Below are positions 37,416 to 52,095 of a DNA stretch of 64,000 nucleotides, piece by piece (the first letter of the stretch is position 1; every line of letters begins with the position of its first letter). The notes under the pieces are model-generated. The model had not been told where the DNA came from. It ran no database searches and was given only the letters and a program-made list of their open reading frames with translations. The position numbers were made by a program, and so were the translations under genes. Where the stretch lies: contig OY726560.1 of the NCBI GenBank assembly GCA_963383645.1, positions 31,619,173 through 31,683,172 of the forward strand, in the 5' to 3' direction. The DNA is from Muscardinus avellanarius. Lineage: Eukaryota; Chordata; Mammalia; Rodentia; Gliridae.

Positions 37416-40069
37416 CATAGGTACAAATTGGAGAGGAAGGGCAAATCTGCCCTGATTTTGTTATCTGCTCCTCACTTCCTTATTTCACCATTTCAGATAA
37501 TAATGAGCTAGAAGAGATTGTAACAAGTTAACTAGACCATGAGTAATCCAGGATAGCACCTCCACTGTGCACTGCAGTTGGTTTACACAAAAACATTGAT
37601 TTGATTGCTCTTAACTTATTCAGAGAGATGTCTAATTGATTCCTAGAAAAATCCCTGGAGATCCATTCTAGTGCTTTCTAATCTCTAGTTAAATACTTCT
37701 CCCATAAATTTACCCTGAAGCTGAGCTGACTTCTATCTTTCTTGGTAAGACAGAAAATATATAGGTGCTTTCTTTTCTCTTGTTGTCTTGCACCCAAATT
37801 TTATGTCTGCATGATCTCTTAAGCGCTTGCTAAGTAGAATGTTCACTGAGTTAAACCCATCTCAGAAATCATGGCAGGTGTCAGTCCTAAAATTGGGGGT
37901 GGGGGTGGGGCTGGCGTCACTTGACTTTAAAATGATCTTTATAAACTCAAGGAGCCCTCTGAATTTACCTTGCCTCTATCCTGACCCTCACAATGGCGCC
38001 AGATCTTGCAGTCACTTTCATGCTGTCCTAGCTCAGAAGTTCTGCCTTAAAAAAAGTGTGCTGTATTTTCTCATAGTCATAAACCTCCATGAACTCAAAC
38101 AACAATGGCTCAGAATGGAGAAGCATACAATGCTTTGCTTACTCGCAGCAGCTGTATAATTATGTTCATGGTAACTTATTCAAAGGGTTGCAGTGTTTAC
38201 ATTATTCATTGTACTACATGTGTGTATTTCTTTGGCCATGTTTTAATTTTCAAAGCTAATTTAATTTGACATTTATGCAAGTTCTTCTCACATACCACCA
38301 CACAGCTCTCAAGTGTTGTGTTGACTGCAGAGGCCATGACTTCTGTTTGAGATACATCTACTGATTCTTTTAACTGCATTGTCCCTTGCTCTCTGGCTCA
38401 TTCTTTCTTTCCTTTCTTTGTCAATTGGGAACATCCACTAAAACTCTGTCTTTTTTCTTCTGGCCATGTTCTATGAAGGGAGAATACTCTCCATTTTTAG
38501 TAAAGTTTCCCATCCTCCTTTAGCCTCTTAAATCTAACATTTTCTAGACTTCAACCTTCTTGTCCATCTTTCTTTTTAAGTTGAATCCTAGTCATTCCTT
38601 CTTTCTTTTATGATTCCAAATGATTCTTGATTTCCAAATCCACATATTGGATGTTGACCACTTCCTTACAATTTAGTATTTTCAACTCCTACATAAAACT
38701 CTTCATCTTAAATAGAACATTTCTAACAACAATTCCACCATCTCAGTCTCCTGAAAAAAATTTTAAGCCAGATTTGATTCTCCCATTTTCTTCATTAAAA
38801 AAGATATATCTAGGCCTTATTAGTCTAATCTCTTAACATGATGATACTTAACACTACAAGATCCATTATGGACACAAAAATAAATAAGATAATGTTTCGG
38901 CAGAATGTGCAATATCGTGGAAGATATAATATTTGATCATATTTTTAACAGCAACATGGTGGACTGGTGAGATAAAAGCACAAATAGAAGAGAAACATCA
39001 AACCTGCCAGCGAAGGACAGGAAAGCCTATTCTGCCAGGTGACCTGGTAGGGAATGGATGGGAAGTATTGGCCCAATAAATATCTACACAGTGTTCAAGG
39101 CTGGGGGAGTAAGCACACTGGTTATTAGAGGCATGAAAAATTGTAGTATTTAAGGAAACTCTAGAGAATGGGAGCAATGGGTTTGGGGAAGTAATCAGGG
39201 AGCAATCATGATTGTCCCAGTGTGCCATGATAATGGCTTGGGATTTCAATGTATATGAAATGAGAATCTTGGAAGACTTCAGGTCCCATAGTGATGGTAG
39301 GGCTTGAGTTTTAGATCATTCTAGGAGTATTCTGGAATATGAATCAGAAGAGGAAATTAACAGGCAGGGAGATTAGTCAGCTTCTGCAAGTTTGAGGAGG
39401 CAGGGGCTAGCCTCCTTACTTATGGTATAGAGGAAAATTATATGACTGGAATCAAGGCATGAGCCATGGGACGGGCAGGGTGGATATAAAAGAAACTTCA
39501 GAGGAAACAACTCTAGGTATAATGACTAAGGAGTGGAGGGAGTTTTAAAATTGGCCCCGAAGGAATAAAATGAGGAAAACAATTATGGTTCTGCAAATAG
39601 ATACACTGAGATCTGTGAGGGCCCATTTGGAATGGAAACTCCAAGGATGAAGTGGCTGCAATGTACAGAATGTGAATTCCTCTGGCAGTACTCAATAGCT
39701 TTATGGAGGAACTGAGAAATCAGTGGGTGTTGGTGACCTTGCGATTGTTTTCCAGGCCTTATTGAGCTAATCTCAGTCTATATGCCCTCCAAATTTATTT
39801 CCCATATCTCCCTAAAATGAACATTTGGCCTTATATGCCTAGATTATTCAAACAGAACATGAGTATTTTAATTATTGGCTTTTTCTCCCCTGTTAATGAT
39901 GCCATAATATTTTCTTCTTTTATGTGCAATAACCTCTCTTCTTTCATCCACTTTAACCTATTACCAAACTGCCACATTTTTTCTTCTTACAAGCTCCAAA
40001 ATATTTATTTAACTTAATGCCAATCTCTTAAAAAACTTTCTCTTGCCTTTCTGGCTCTCATTATGTAAG
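37416..40069. other. TRHR intron, mostly unassigned
   Basis: A G-rich run (GGGGGTGGGGGTGGGG) lies at 37896-37911. Part of 39030-39700 has the flavour of an old antisense LINE, but no family could be fixed. Confidence 0.4.
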
Positions 40070-40350
40070 ATCTAGAGCAGGTGTGCTGGGTTCAAATCCT
40101 GGCTTTGCTACAACTAGCTGAGTGAGGTAGAGTAGGTGACAGCATTCCTGAGCCTCCAAGTCCCCTTCTATAATTAGTTTCTGCTTCCTAGGATTTCTGT
40201 GCAGTTAGTTCACATAAAAAACTTACCTGGTACACAACACAGGACGTAAAAGAGTCAATAATGTCTACCTTTAATTATGAGTATGACTTGGTATTGTAGT
40301 TATTATAGTTCTCTCTGAGCACTTAGTAAGGGCTCAAGAAGCATAAAAAG
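40070..40350 (+). repeat. MIR SINE
   Basis: GCTGGGTTCAAATCCTGGCT and CCTGAGCCTCCAAGTCCCCT are the MIR core; GAGCACTTAGTAAGGGCTCA is the tail. Confidence 0.65.
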
Positions 40351-40534
40351 TATTTACTAGTATTTTATTATTAATGTGCAATTATTAGATACCTGGAACA
40401 TCCACCTCTATTATAAACTTTGTATTCTCCTTTAAGCAAGAAATACTAGTCTATATTTTTGAAGTTTCATAAACAAGGAGTGATTAAATGATCATTTAAT
40501 ATAATGTATAATTTGTATGCAATAGGTAGGTATT

Positions 40535-40668
40535 TTTGAGTACTCATTTTATACTAGGCATTTCCTCATCATAACCTGATGAGTATTATTAGTAACCCAT
40601 TTTACCTATGAACAAACTAAAGCATCAAGAAGTAAAGTAAATTAACCAAGGTTACAGGATTAGATATA
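40535..40668 (-). repeat. MIR fragment
   Basis: TGATGAGTATTATTAGTAAC, ACCCATTTTACCTATGAACA and AAATTAACCAAGGTTACAGG follow reversed MIR order. Confidence 0.6.
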
Positions 40669-40679
40669 TCTAATCTATC

Positions 40680-41110
40680 TAATGGGTTAGATCTGAAATG
40701 TTCCCCAAAAGCTCATGTGTTGAAGACTTGGTCCCTAATGCAACAATAATTAAAGGTAGGGACTTTGAGAAGTATTGGATTATGGGGTGCTGATAATCTA
40801 TGAATTATCTGTGGACTAATCCATACATGAGTTCATAATTGAATAGCCTGTTGGGAGGTGGTGGATACTGTAGGAGGTAGGACCCAATTAGAGGAAATAG
40901 GTCTCTGGGGATATGCCCTGGAAGGTATATCTTAACTTTGACCTTTTCTTTACACTATCTTTCTCTGCTTCCTGCACACAAGGGGATGAGCAGCTCTGCT
41001 CAGCTATGTCCTTCCACCATGATGCTCTGCCACCCGACACCCCGGAGCTCACATTGACTCTGGAGCTCATGCCTTGCAATGGAATGTATGGCTTATATAT
41101 ATGGGGCCTC
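40680..41110 (+). mobile_element. MaLR-type solo LTR (ERVL-related)
   Basis: AAATGTTCCCCAAAAGCTCA, AATGCAACAATAATTAAAGG and GGACTAATCCATACATGAGT are phrases of MST/MLT1-type MaLR LTRs; CTTCCACCATGATGCTCTGC comes from the 3' part. No internal region or partner LTR was seen. Confidence 0.5.
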
Positions 41111-41599
41111 TTGGTCTACCTGCATCCTGAGCTGGGAACCTGAACTCAACATCCTGGGAAGGTGTGGAAGTGTCAGGAGTGGGGAGGGCTTTTAGGGAGG
41201 AAGAAATTGCCGAGCAAAGTCACAAGGTGTTAACAAGCTTGGCAAGAGTGGGAGGTTGTCGGGTGGCACCCAGATTCTATGAGAAAGGAATACGTATAGT
41301 AAGACTGCTCCTCAACTTTTATTCTGTGCCACGCTTGGTCATATCACTGCCCACCCCAAATAAGAAATTGGGATTCTTATTAGGAGTTTCTCTCTTCTTT
41401 CTCTACTGAATTAGTTAAGTCCCATTGATTTTGCCTCCTAAATATTTCTCTATTGCCCTCCTTCCTACTATCTCTAAAACCTCTGACTGACTCAAGCCTT
41501 CCTGGCTTCTTGCTAGGATTGCAAGATCCTTGTTTCTATCTTCCGGCTTCTGGGATGGTTCCATCATACAGTTAAAGAGCAAAGTTCCCAAGTCAAGTC

Positions 41600-42045
41600 C
41601 CATTTACTACTGTCCTTATGAAAGCCTTAATGGTTCCCCGTTGCTTTAAAATTAAATTTAGATGCCTTTAGACGGCATGCAGGGCTTTCTATAGTCTCAC
41701 TCTGGGCTCAAATTGGTTACATAAATGACTATTTCTGATGTTTTGAAGGTCTTTGATTTTTATGCTGACCTGGCAAGCGTCTACTTACTCTTCAAGAGCG
41801 GGAGTATATCTTAACTCTACGAGAGACTTTCTCTCAAGCCTTTAAATACAGTAAGCAATACCTTTTGTTGCCTTCTCTTCTGCGTACTACCTCCCCTAAG
41901 TTTGTGTTTCCCATTTGTTTTTGATGTTAATCTTTTGTATTTTACTGTAATTTCTATAAGACAGTGACCAATATTGATTCTCTACAATAGTGCCTGGCAT
42001 TAATTGGTGCTCAATAAATATCTATTAAAGAGATAAAGGATCAAC
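41600..42045 (+). repeat. L2 LINE 3' end
   Basis: GGTTCCCCGTTGCTTTAAAA and GCAGGGCTTTCTATAGTCTC match the L2 ORF end; TGCCTGGCATTAATTGGTGC plus TCAATAAATATCTATTAAAG is the L2 tail. Confidence 0.7.
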
Positions 42046-42715
42046 AAAGCCAGAAAAATATGATAAAAGGTTAACAGTTCTAGGGCTTTGAAAACCAGCC
42101 AGAGGAGGCTGGAGATAGATTTTTATTTTGAAAGATGATGTGTGCAAATAATTTCAGGAAAATTAGTCACATAGGGGCACTTGAATGGAATTACTATCAT
42201 CTTTATACCTGTACTCATATTGTTTTCTTTCCCCAGGTTGCCATATCTCTGCTTCTCTATCCCTTCTCTCCAAAATAGCTTCCTTACTGGGGAGGTGATT
42301 TTGGCTCAAGGGTAGTCAACTAGATTTTATAGAACAAAATGAATTATTATCTGAGTCTGCTATGTCTCTAAGTGAGGCTGTCTTGTGTGGAGAGAGAAAT
42401 CTTCCTAAAAATTTTTTCTATCTATTAACTGAATCTCAATCATCCTAGTTAGTCGCACTTGGATTGTTTTGGAATGCAAAAGGAATTTATTAAAAGACAA
42501 GGAAATTTCAATTAGTATTGGAGAAAGCTATAGTATACACAAACAGTGTTTTTCAGGAAACAGAAGAGAATGCTGAACTTGACTGAGCCCTCAAGCATGC
42601 ATGCATATATTCTTTATACTTCATAATATATAAAAATCACATTTGAGACATAATCACATAAGCATTAAGTGTGCTAGTTAATACTTAATGATAATCTCTC
42701 CATTAAAAAGTATGT
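42046..42715. other. TRHR intron, nothing recognised
   Basis: Unique-looking DNA. Confidence 0.5.
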
Positions 42716-42717
42716 GT

Positions 42718-43176
42718 GGAGGCAGGCATGGTGGTGAATGCTTGTACTCCCAGTACTTGGGAGGCTTGTGTGGTCTGTGGAGCTGGTGTGGTGGCACACA
42801 ATTGTAATCCCAGTACCTGGGAGGCTGAGACGGGAGGATATGGGTTGGCGGTCAGACTCAGCTATTTAGCAAGGCCCTCTGCAACTTAGTGAGATCTTGT
42901 TTCAAAATAAAAAATAAAATATTGAGCTGGGGGTACAGCTCAGAGGTGGAATGCCCCTGGGTTTAATCTCCAGTACCACACAAAAAAGGTGTGTGTAGGG
43001 AGGCTTGGCTGGGCATGGTGGTACACACCTATAGTTCTAGTACTTGGGAGGCTGAGACAGGAGGATCACAGGTTCAAGGCAAGCCTCAGCAACTTTGTAA
43101 GGCTTTGTTTTAAAATGAAAAGGGTTGGAATTATAGAGATAGAATGCCCCTGGGTTTAATCCCCAGTACCAAAAGG
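42718..43176 (+). mobile_element. Cluster of three B1-dID SINE copies
   Basis: A B1 head fragment (42720-42768) and two complete copies (about 42781-42985 and 43006-43176) follow each other head to tail in one orientation. Each complete copy has the CCCAGTACYTGGGAGGCTGAGA box and a dID half ending near CCCCAGTACC or CTCCAGTACC. Confidence 0.88.
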
Positions 43177-43344
43177 GAGGGGGCTGGATCATCACACTTA
43201 TTGATTTCTGTACTGTAAATACACAAACCATGGCCAATTTAACTGAATGCAAGGTTGGAAAGAGAGGCTAACAACCTTTCTTTGCAAAGCCTGTTTTTTA
43301 AATTTTGTTTTTGTTTTTGTTTTTCATCTGCAACACATCACTGT

Positions 43345-43510
43345 GCCTATGCATTTTGGGAAGCCTACTGTATGTGAAATTCAGTGCTGAAGGTCCTAGG
43401 GATACAAGGTCTTACTCTTAATGATGTTAGTGGGATCAGGAAGACAGGATAGCTAACAATTATGATAAACAGGAATTACCAGATCAAATAGTACTGTGAA
43501 TGCATAGGAA

Positions 43511-43558
<48 letters not shown>

Positions 43559-44250
43559 ATATGTATTCATATAGAATTATATATTCACATATATTCACAT
43601 ATATATCCATATATGTATATGGCATCCATATATAATTATATGGAGTTTTATTGGAGATTCAGCTATATAAATCTGCCTGAGAATTTCAGAGAAGGCTTGA
43701 TGGGGTGCATGGGACATTATTTGATTTGAAACTTGAAAGATAATTGGGATTTTGCCAGATGAAGGGTGTTCCAGCTGAGAGAACACAGCGTGTTCAGAGA
43801 GCTGCAAATAATTCATTGTTGCTGGAGCATAAAGTGTAAGTTAGTGGAGAGAGTCATGAGAGATGAAGCTGAGAATGCAGGGAAGGGCCAAGATCTTATT
43901 TGCTATGGTAAGGAATTTAAACTCTAAGTCTCCAGAGACTCTAAACATGATTTTGATAGTAGCTCTCTGTTAGCGAGATCCCTTAGTCAGCAATGTGCAG
44001 AATGATTAGTGGAGGAGAGGAATGAGAAGTGGAGAGGCTGGTGAGGTGTGCACCGAAACAGGGCAGCAAGAAATGGTGACCTAGGACAGTGGCAGCGTGG
44101 GTGGAGAGGTGGGTCAGCTACGGAGAATCATTGGTTCTGTCACTAGGACTTGGCGATTACTTAGCTTTGGCAAGAAGATAATAGGATAAAAAGGCACTTA
44201 GAAGGGTTCCCTGGGTTCTGGCTTGGGAACATAAGCTGGGGAGGGGGAGA
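43345..44250 (-). repeat. Ancient LINE-derived sequence, family unresolved
   Basis: Phrases such as AGGTCCTAGGGATACAAGGT, GGGTGTTCCAGCTGAGAGAA and GGTAAGGAATTTAAACTCTA recur in old mammalian LINE-derived repeats read antisense. It contains the (AT)n tract at 43512-43556. Confidence 0.45.
43512..43556. repeat. (AT)n microsatellite
   Basis: About 22 perfect AT units, followed by imperfect CATATAT-type repeats to about 43640. Confidence 0.97.
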
Positions 44251-45097
44251 GAAAGAGGTAGAGTGCTATGAAGAACATGATGAGTTTAGCTTTAGATTTA
44301 TTAGATTGGTGTAATTATATGACATCCAGAAATCAATTGCATATATGAACCAGAAGATTTCTTTTCCTACAGCTATATACTGGAGACTCATAAATGGTAG
44401 ATGTAAGTCGGGGTATAGAAGAAAGCACCGTATGTCCTCTAACATAGAGCATAGTGGTCTACATGGGATTCTTTGTGTGTGTGAGCAGCACGGAGCTCCC
44501 TGAAGAAGAAGGATTTGTCCTCATGAATCCTACAGGCTCCATACCTAAGGGAGTGCTGGGTGCCTTTGGGGCTGTGAATAAATGTTTAATGAAATTGCAG
44601 AGGACATCGAATGACTTACTGAGAAATTGTGCTTAATACTCATCCAACTTCAGCTTTATACCTTCCAGCTTTCCTCTGACTCATAAAATAATAAAGTAAA
44701 AGCAAGAGACTAAAACTATAGTTACATACCACTCTTCTTCACCTGTTGGGGACTTGGGACATCTGCATATCTGCATTTTGAAGAATTAGGAGTATAAAGT
44801 AGCTTTTCATTTTCAAGGTTAACTGATTTTAAGATTTATTTTTATGTGGCCAAATTGAGAATTCTGTAGGAGTTCAGGTTTTCTTTTTTTGTAGGGATAT
44901 AAGAAAATTTATTTTTCTCTGCTGGTAGAATTATGGCTCAGAGCTGAAAATCTAAAATTGAAAATAAACAAGGTGTGTTCTCCTAAGACAAAAAACACAG
45001 AGCACAAAACTGCAGGGGATTATCATTTAGTCAATTTATGGAATATATAAAAATGTATTTTCTTTATTCAGAATGAGAATTGGAAAATGCAAAGATA
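44251..45097. other. TRHR intron, nothing recognised
   Basis: Unique-looking DNA. Confidence 0.5.
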
Positions 45098-45316
45098 CTC
45101 TTTTTTTTTTTTTCATGTGGTATTGAAGATTGAACCCAGGGGCTTTCTACTTCTGTGCTACATCCCCAGCCTTTTTAATATTTTAATTATAAAAGAGGGT
45201 CTCTCCAAGTTGCCGAGGGCTACGCTAAGTTGCAGAGGCTGGCTTCAAACCTGCAATCCTCCTGTCTCAGCCTCTCAAATACCAGGAGTAGAGGAGTGTG
45301 CCATCACATCCTGCCA
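45098..45316 (-). mobile_element. B1-dID SINE
   Basis: T-run, dID complement (GAAGATTGAACCCAGGGGCT), linker and diverged B1 complement ending CATCACATCCTGCC. Confidence 0.85.
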
Positions 45317-45740
45317 AAGCTGCTCTGTAATAATAAAAATAAAATAGCATACTTAACTTTCTGTGTGCTAAGTGACAAAATTGTGCTTTCTCCCTCAATT
45401 TAGAGATCTTTATATTATTAAGGATATAATTGAATCTAGACAACTGGAACAAATAAAACAATTTAACATGAACAGTAAGCCTATGAAAACAGCCCCTCTC
45501 GTTTAGGTCTGATGCTGAAGAGTGCAGTATTTTACATTGCCTGATAAGGTTAGACAACAGTTAAATTGCTGGGGGAGAAGAATGGTAGTTTGAGCAGAAT
45601 GTAAGGGGAGTTGGCAGTTGTGTAAGATATAACCTAAAGTGCCTTACACTCCCAAGAACCAGTTCTACTGTCTGACATTCCATCAAGATGCCTCTTTTTC
45701 TTTGTGACCTCAAGTTTTTTCTTGTTCAAGATTTCTTCTT
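45317..45740. other. TRHR intron, nothing recognised
   Basis: Unique-looking DNA. Confidence 0.5.
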
Positions 45741-45755
45741 TAAAAAGCAAATGGG

Positions 45756-45953
45756 GAGCAGGGCGTGATGGTGCACGCTTGTGATCCCAGTACTTGGGAG
45801 GCTGAGACAGGAGGATCCACAGGTTCAAAGCCAGCCTCAGCTACTGAGTGAGGCTCTCAGCAAATTAGTGAGACCCTGTTTCCAAATAAAGTATAAAATA
45901 GGCCTGGGAAGATAGCCCGGAGGTAGAAATGCCCCTGAGTTCCACCCCAATAC

Positions 45954-45985
<32 letters not shown>

Positions 45986-45987
45986 AA
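45756..45987 (+). mobile_element. B1-dID SINE with (CA)n tail and TSD
   Basis: TSD AAAAGCAAATGGGG lies immediately before (ending 45755) and after (ending near 45999). (AC)n lies at about 45955-45980. Confidence 0.9.
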
Positions 45988-45999
45988 AGCAAATGGGGC

Positions 46000-46190
46000 C
46001 AGGTGTGGTGCACATGGCTACAATTCCAATATTTGTAGAGGCTGAGATAGGAGGGCTGTAGGTTCAAGGCCAACCTCAGCAATTCAGTGAGGACCTCCAC
46101 CACTGAGTGAAACTCTGTTTCAAGATAAAAAATAAAATAGGGCTGGGTGCATAGCTAAAAAATGGAATGCTAGTACTAAAAAAAAAAAAT
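46000..46190 (+). mobile_element. B1-dID SINE, diverged
   Basis: It directly follows the previous SINE. The B1 half is older and altered (CAATTCCAATATTTGTAGAG) and the dID half is shortened before the A-tail. The younger copy at 45756 inserted at its left edge. Confidence 0.8.
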
Positions 46191-46394
46191 GGAAATGATA
46201 CTGGAGGCAGAGAAAGAAGACAAGACCCAGGGAAGCTGTTATTTGAGGGTCATCTTCTTTCCACAAGAGCAGGTTGTGTGACTGGGGACTGCTGGAGAGA
46301 GTGTCAGGACAGCATTTAGAGGGATGGAGGTCACTGGAGGGAGAGAAGAGTAGCTGAGGAGACAGGCAGGAAGAGAGCAAGTAGAAATTCTGCC

Positions 46395-46500
46395 TGATGT
46401 CTCTCATTTGATTCCAGCAGCAGCTCTATGAGGTACTTGTTTTATCCACGTTAGTGATGAGAAAACAAAGGCTCAGAGAACTGGAGTCCATCTTAATCAC
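46395..46500 (-). repeat. MIR fragment
   Basis: CAGCTCTATGAGGTACTTGT and AAACAAAGGCTCAGAGAACT are reversed MIR core. Confidence 0.6.
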
Positions 46501-46649
46501 GTTCTTTTACTCTGTATGTTCTAAGAATATTGATTTTAACATTTTTGTGGAACAACACAGGAAATAAATTTATATATGCACTTTTACTGTAAATTTTTTA
46601 AAAGAAGTGACCCAGCAAAAACATTAAAAAAAAAAAAAAAGGAACATAA

Positions 46650-46897
46650 AAGCCGGGCGTGGTGGCACACGCTTGTAATCCCCGCACTTGGGAGGCTGAG
46701 ACAGGAGGATCGCATGGGGTCGAAGGCAGCCTCAGCTATTTAGCGAGGCTCTCAGCTACTTAGTGAGATCCTGTTTTCAAATAAAATATAAAATAGGCCT
46801 GGAGTATAGCCCGGAGGTAGAAAGGCCCTGTGTTATATCCCCAGTACCACACACACACACACAAAAATAAATAAATAAATAAATAAAAGAAAGAAAG
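46650..46897 (+). mobile_element. Young B1-dID SINE with perfect TSD
   Basis: The TSD AAAAGGAACATAA lies at 46637-46649 and 46898-46910. It starts AGCCGGGCGTGGTGGCACAC and ends in (CA)n, (AAAT)n and (AAAG)n tail repeats. Confidence 0.94.
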
Positions 46898-46910
46898 AAA
46901 AGGAACATAA

Positions 46911-48290
46911 GAAATTGATCATTATTTGGTCTTTGGGAGGAAGGGTAAGGGGTGCCTCTTTTCTTATTTCTAGTTTCCTGTGTTTTCCATAACATGCATG
47001 ATGCATGATTGCTTCTATTCCATCATTGTCATCGTCATCCTTCACATCAAAAGTTATGCATTGCTTTAGAAAGAAAAGTTGCTTCTGCTTTGTGGGCTAC
47101 CAACATTCTTTCTAGTAGGATAGAAGAATTTTAAGCATTTTATAGAAACAAAGATAGATATTTTAAAGATTATTAGTCAAATAAAACCCATAATAAAAAT
47201 TTTTCCCATAAACTCTTGCTGATAGAGAAACTGTGTAACTGTTTATCAGTTATATTGTAAGAAGAAAAAGGATGTTAGAGAGACCCCACTGAAAGTAAAA
47301 CTGGTAACCCTGTCTTTAAAACAATAGGCATATACATATATCTAATGGAAAGAAAATGTTTGAACTGACTTTATTTGTTATATTATAGCCCTTTTCCAAG
47401 AGTATTCTGTGCTTCCAAAACACCAAAAGAGTCAATCAATTATGTAAACATACACAGTCAATGATGAAGTTTTATCTAAATAATGCTGATTCAACTGAGG
47501 GAATATTTTGGCATTGTGTAGATGGAGCTGAAATATAAAAATGTAATAATTTCAACCATGCCTCTTCAAAATCAGAACAACTTATTGTAAAGCAAAGGAT
47601 TTAGTCATGCAGATAATTCTTTTCTCTATATGATTCAAATCATAAATGGAAATAATACATTTCATTAAATTTGCCCAATATTAAGATAGTTTCCTAAAAC
47701 ATAACTAAATCTACAAACAAAAGAGAAAAAGAGTCTGATCTGCATTTTCCATATAGGGGATATAAATTAAAAATAAATACTCAAATAAAAACACATTTCT
47801 CCTTTACAGAAAAACGTTTCTTTATCTCCTTTTTAAAATGTAATTCCTCTAGCGACACACACTTGGCTTTAATAACTTGGTTAGAAAGACCTAACCTAGA
47901 TGAGTATTTATTAAACTGTAATTTAAACTTGCCTTAAGAATCAGAGAAACATATTAAAATAAAAGTTTTTGGGTTATAAAAGGTGTTGGTCTGAACTTTA
48001 TGAAGATTTAATAAAAGAGCTGTTTCAGAAAAGGAAATAAAACAGAGTATAGGCCACCACTAATTTTGGTAAATCTGTCTTCCCTTCATCACTTTCATTC
48101 CCATTAGCATTCTTCCAAAAGTAGGAGCCTGAGGCCATACTGAATTGCCCTCTCTTCATCACATTATACCCATTCTTTCTTTGAAACGTTTCTCTTGTTT
48201 ATAGCTTATTTTAAATTCTCCTAGTAGAGGATTTTACTATCTTAGGCCAGCATCACTACCAGCAGCTTCTACAGAGGTCTTCCTGCCACC
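46911..48290. other. TRHR intron, nothing recognised
   Basis: AT-rich unique-looking DNA. Confidence 0.5.
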
Positions 48291-48293
48291 AGT

Positions 48294-48369
48294 CTCTTAA
48301 CCTTCAATTTTGCCTTGGTCTAGACATCAGACTCTTAACCTTCAATTTTGCCTTGGTCTAGACATCAGA
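48294..48369. repeat. Perfect 38-bp tandem duplication
   Basis: 48294-48331 is repeated exactly at 48332-48369; the unit begins CTCTTAACCTTCAATTTTGC. Confidence 0.97.
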
Positions 48370-48493
48370 TTCTCATACCCCAAACCATCTTCATCATTGC
48401 TGCTCCTTGCTCACTATTACCTTTTTCTAAATTATTTCTGCATTAAATTCTGACTCCCTTTTCAGCCTTTTCAGCCTGATAGTTGGGTTCCTT

Positions 48494-48496
<3 letters not shown>

Positions 48497-48554
<58 letters not shown>

Positions 48555-48585
48555 ACACACATACACACACACACACACACACACA
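48497..48585. repeat. (CT)n(CA)n microsatellite
   Basis: About 53 bases of CT and 34 bases of CA around a short TTTTA joint. Confidence 0.95.
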
Positions 48586-48639
48586 TTCTTATATTTTTAC
48601 TATCCTTTCAAATATATTATTTAAGTGAACCAAGTCAAA

Positions 48640-48905
48640 TTATTCTATGAAAACCCTTTTCTAGGTGCACTCTTTCCAATCCCACACCATTTTGATCCCA
48701 GCCACCATTTCTTATCTTTTCTGTAGAGTGCGGCCTCACTTATCAAATTAGCCTTATCCTTCCAGAGCCTTCTCAAATGTCATATCTTATGAAGACTTCT
48801 TTGATCCCTCTAGTCCCATAATTTCTCTTTTTTATTCTCCGAGCCTCCATTTCATCTACAATATAGATGGAATTACATGATATAGCAATCCATGTTTCTC
48901 AGTGA
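48640..48905 (+). repeat. L2 LINE fragment
   Basis: CAGAGCCTTCTCAAATGTCA and GAAGACTTCTTTGATCCCTC are typical L2 body phrases. Confidence 0.5.
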
Positions 48906-49234
48906 GAGTGTTACTGGCCATTGCAGTGGGCACTTGATCAATGAGCAGGGCTGTCTTGTACATTGTAGGGAATTTGGTATCCCTCACTCTGAGGTGCTGA
49001 CCGGGTTCTTATTGTGAATGCCCCAAATGTGTTAGATACACTTTCAAATACTCCAAAAAGCTTCTTAGAGAAGCTACCACACCATGAACACATCTGTTCA
49101 ACAAATAATCTTTTTAATAAGGGTGAACAAATCTGTGGTCCCTGCATAATTGCCAGTGTATTTAAAGAACTAGAAAGGGACTTAATTAGCATGCAAGTAA
49201 TCACCACTCCACTTTAGGTGTGTTCTATGGAGTA

Positions 49235-49340
49235 TTTCATTGGCCTCTCACACGGATCCTGGTGTTTATCTTGTTTATAGATGAAGAAACTAAAGCTCAC
49301 AATGTTCTATTTATTCAAGGGCATATATCTTGACTAGAAC
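49235..49340 (-). repeat. MIR fragment
   Basis: ATAGATGAAGAAACTAAAGC is the reversed MIR core phrase. Confidence 0.5.
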
Positions 49341-50140
49341 CATGGCATTTAAGTCTGAGGTTGTTTGGGGCCAAGTGCTTTTCTTTTTCTTCTTATCACA
49401 CAGTCTCTATAACGATGGTGTATCTGCAACAGCTTTGAAATAAGAGCGTGAACATGTAACATAATTAGCCATTTAAAGTACATTATTAATGTTTCTAGGT
49501 ACTAATGGCTGTAATTGAAAGAAAATACATTAGCCCAGACAAATACTTTTTTAGAATTTATAACAAGAATATAAATTGCAGTCTAATGAATGAATTTACT
49601 CACTGACCTTCCTAGCTGCAGATATTAACCCATGTTTGGTCTCTAATTGAGAGGTGCATATTCTTTGCTCTCTATTGTATTTGTTAATGCCTGTCTTGGC
49701 AGATGGTCAACAGATGTCTCTACATTTTCATTAATTAAGTTTTGGGTAATAGATAGCTAATTGTATTGGGTAGCACTGCTAGATCCGAAGCAATTGAAAT
49801 CTAAAGACTAGCAATAGTTGCTCTTTCTCCCCTCTGTCACCTAGGTATCCTAATAAGGAATGTTATATCAGTCAAGTATTGCAGTATCATTTAAAAGGCT
49901 GCCCAAGTTTCTTTTTAGCTACAGTAATTATTCATTTTGTGCATATCTAAAATCTTATATTTTTAGTAGTTTATTTCCCTGTGTGCCCATATATATGCCC
50001 AGTTGCCCAGTTATAATTCTTCATATATCAGCCATTCTAGAGTTTAGGAAGTAATAGTGTGGATAACCCAAATGCATACTTTAAAAAGTACTCTCAGGTT
50101 CTATTTAGGCACAGAATAAACTATTTCTGGCAGGAGAGAA
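49341..50140. other. TRHR intron, nothing recognised
   Basis: AT-rich unique-looking DNA. Confidence 0.5.

Positions 50141-50141
<1 letters not shown>

Positions 50142-50202
<61 letters not shown>
50142..50202. repeat. (GA)n microsatellite
   Basis: About 30 GA units in the TRHR intron, roughly 1 kb past the donor of coding exon 1. Confidence 0.97.

Positions 50203-52095
<1,893 letters not shown>

Noticed and set aside
48497..48585. Possible CRISPR-like or satellite array
   Set aside because: Only a dinucleotide microsatellite; no spacers or longer repeat unit. No CRISPR or prokaryotic feature exists in the window.
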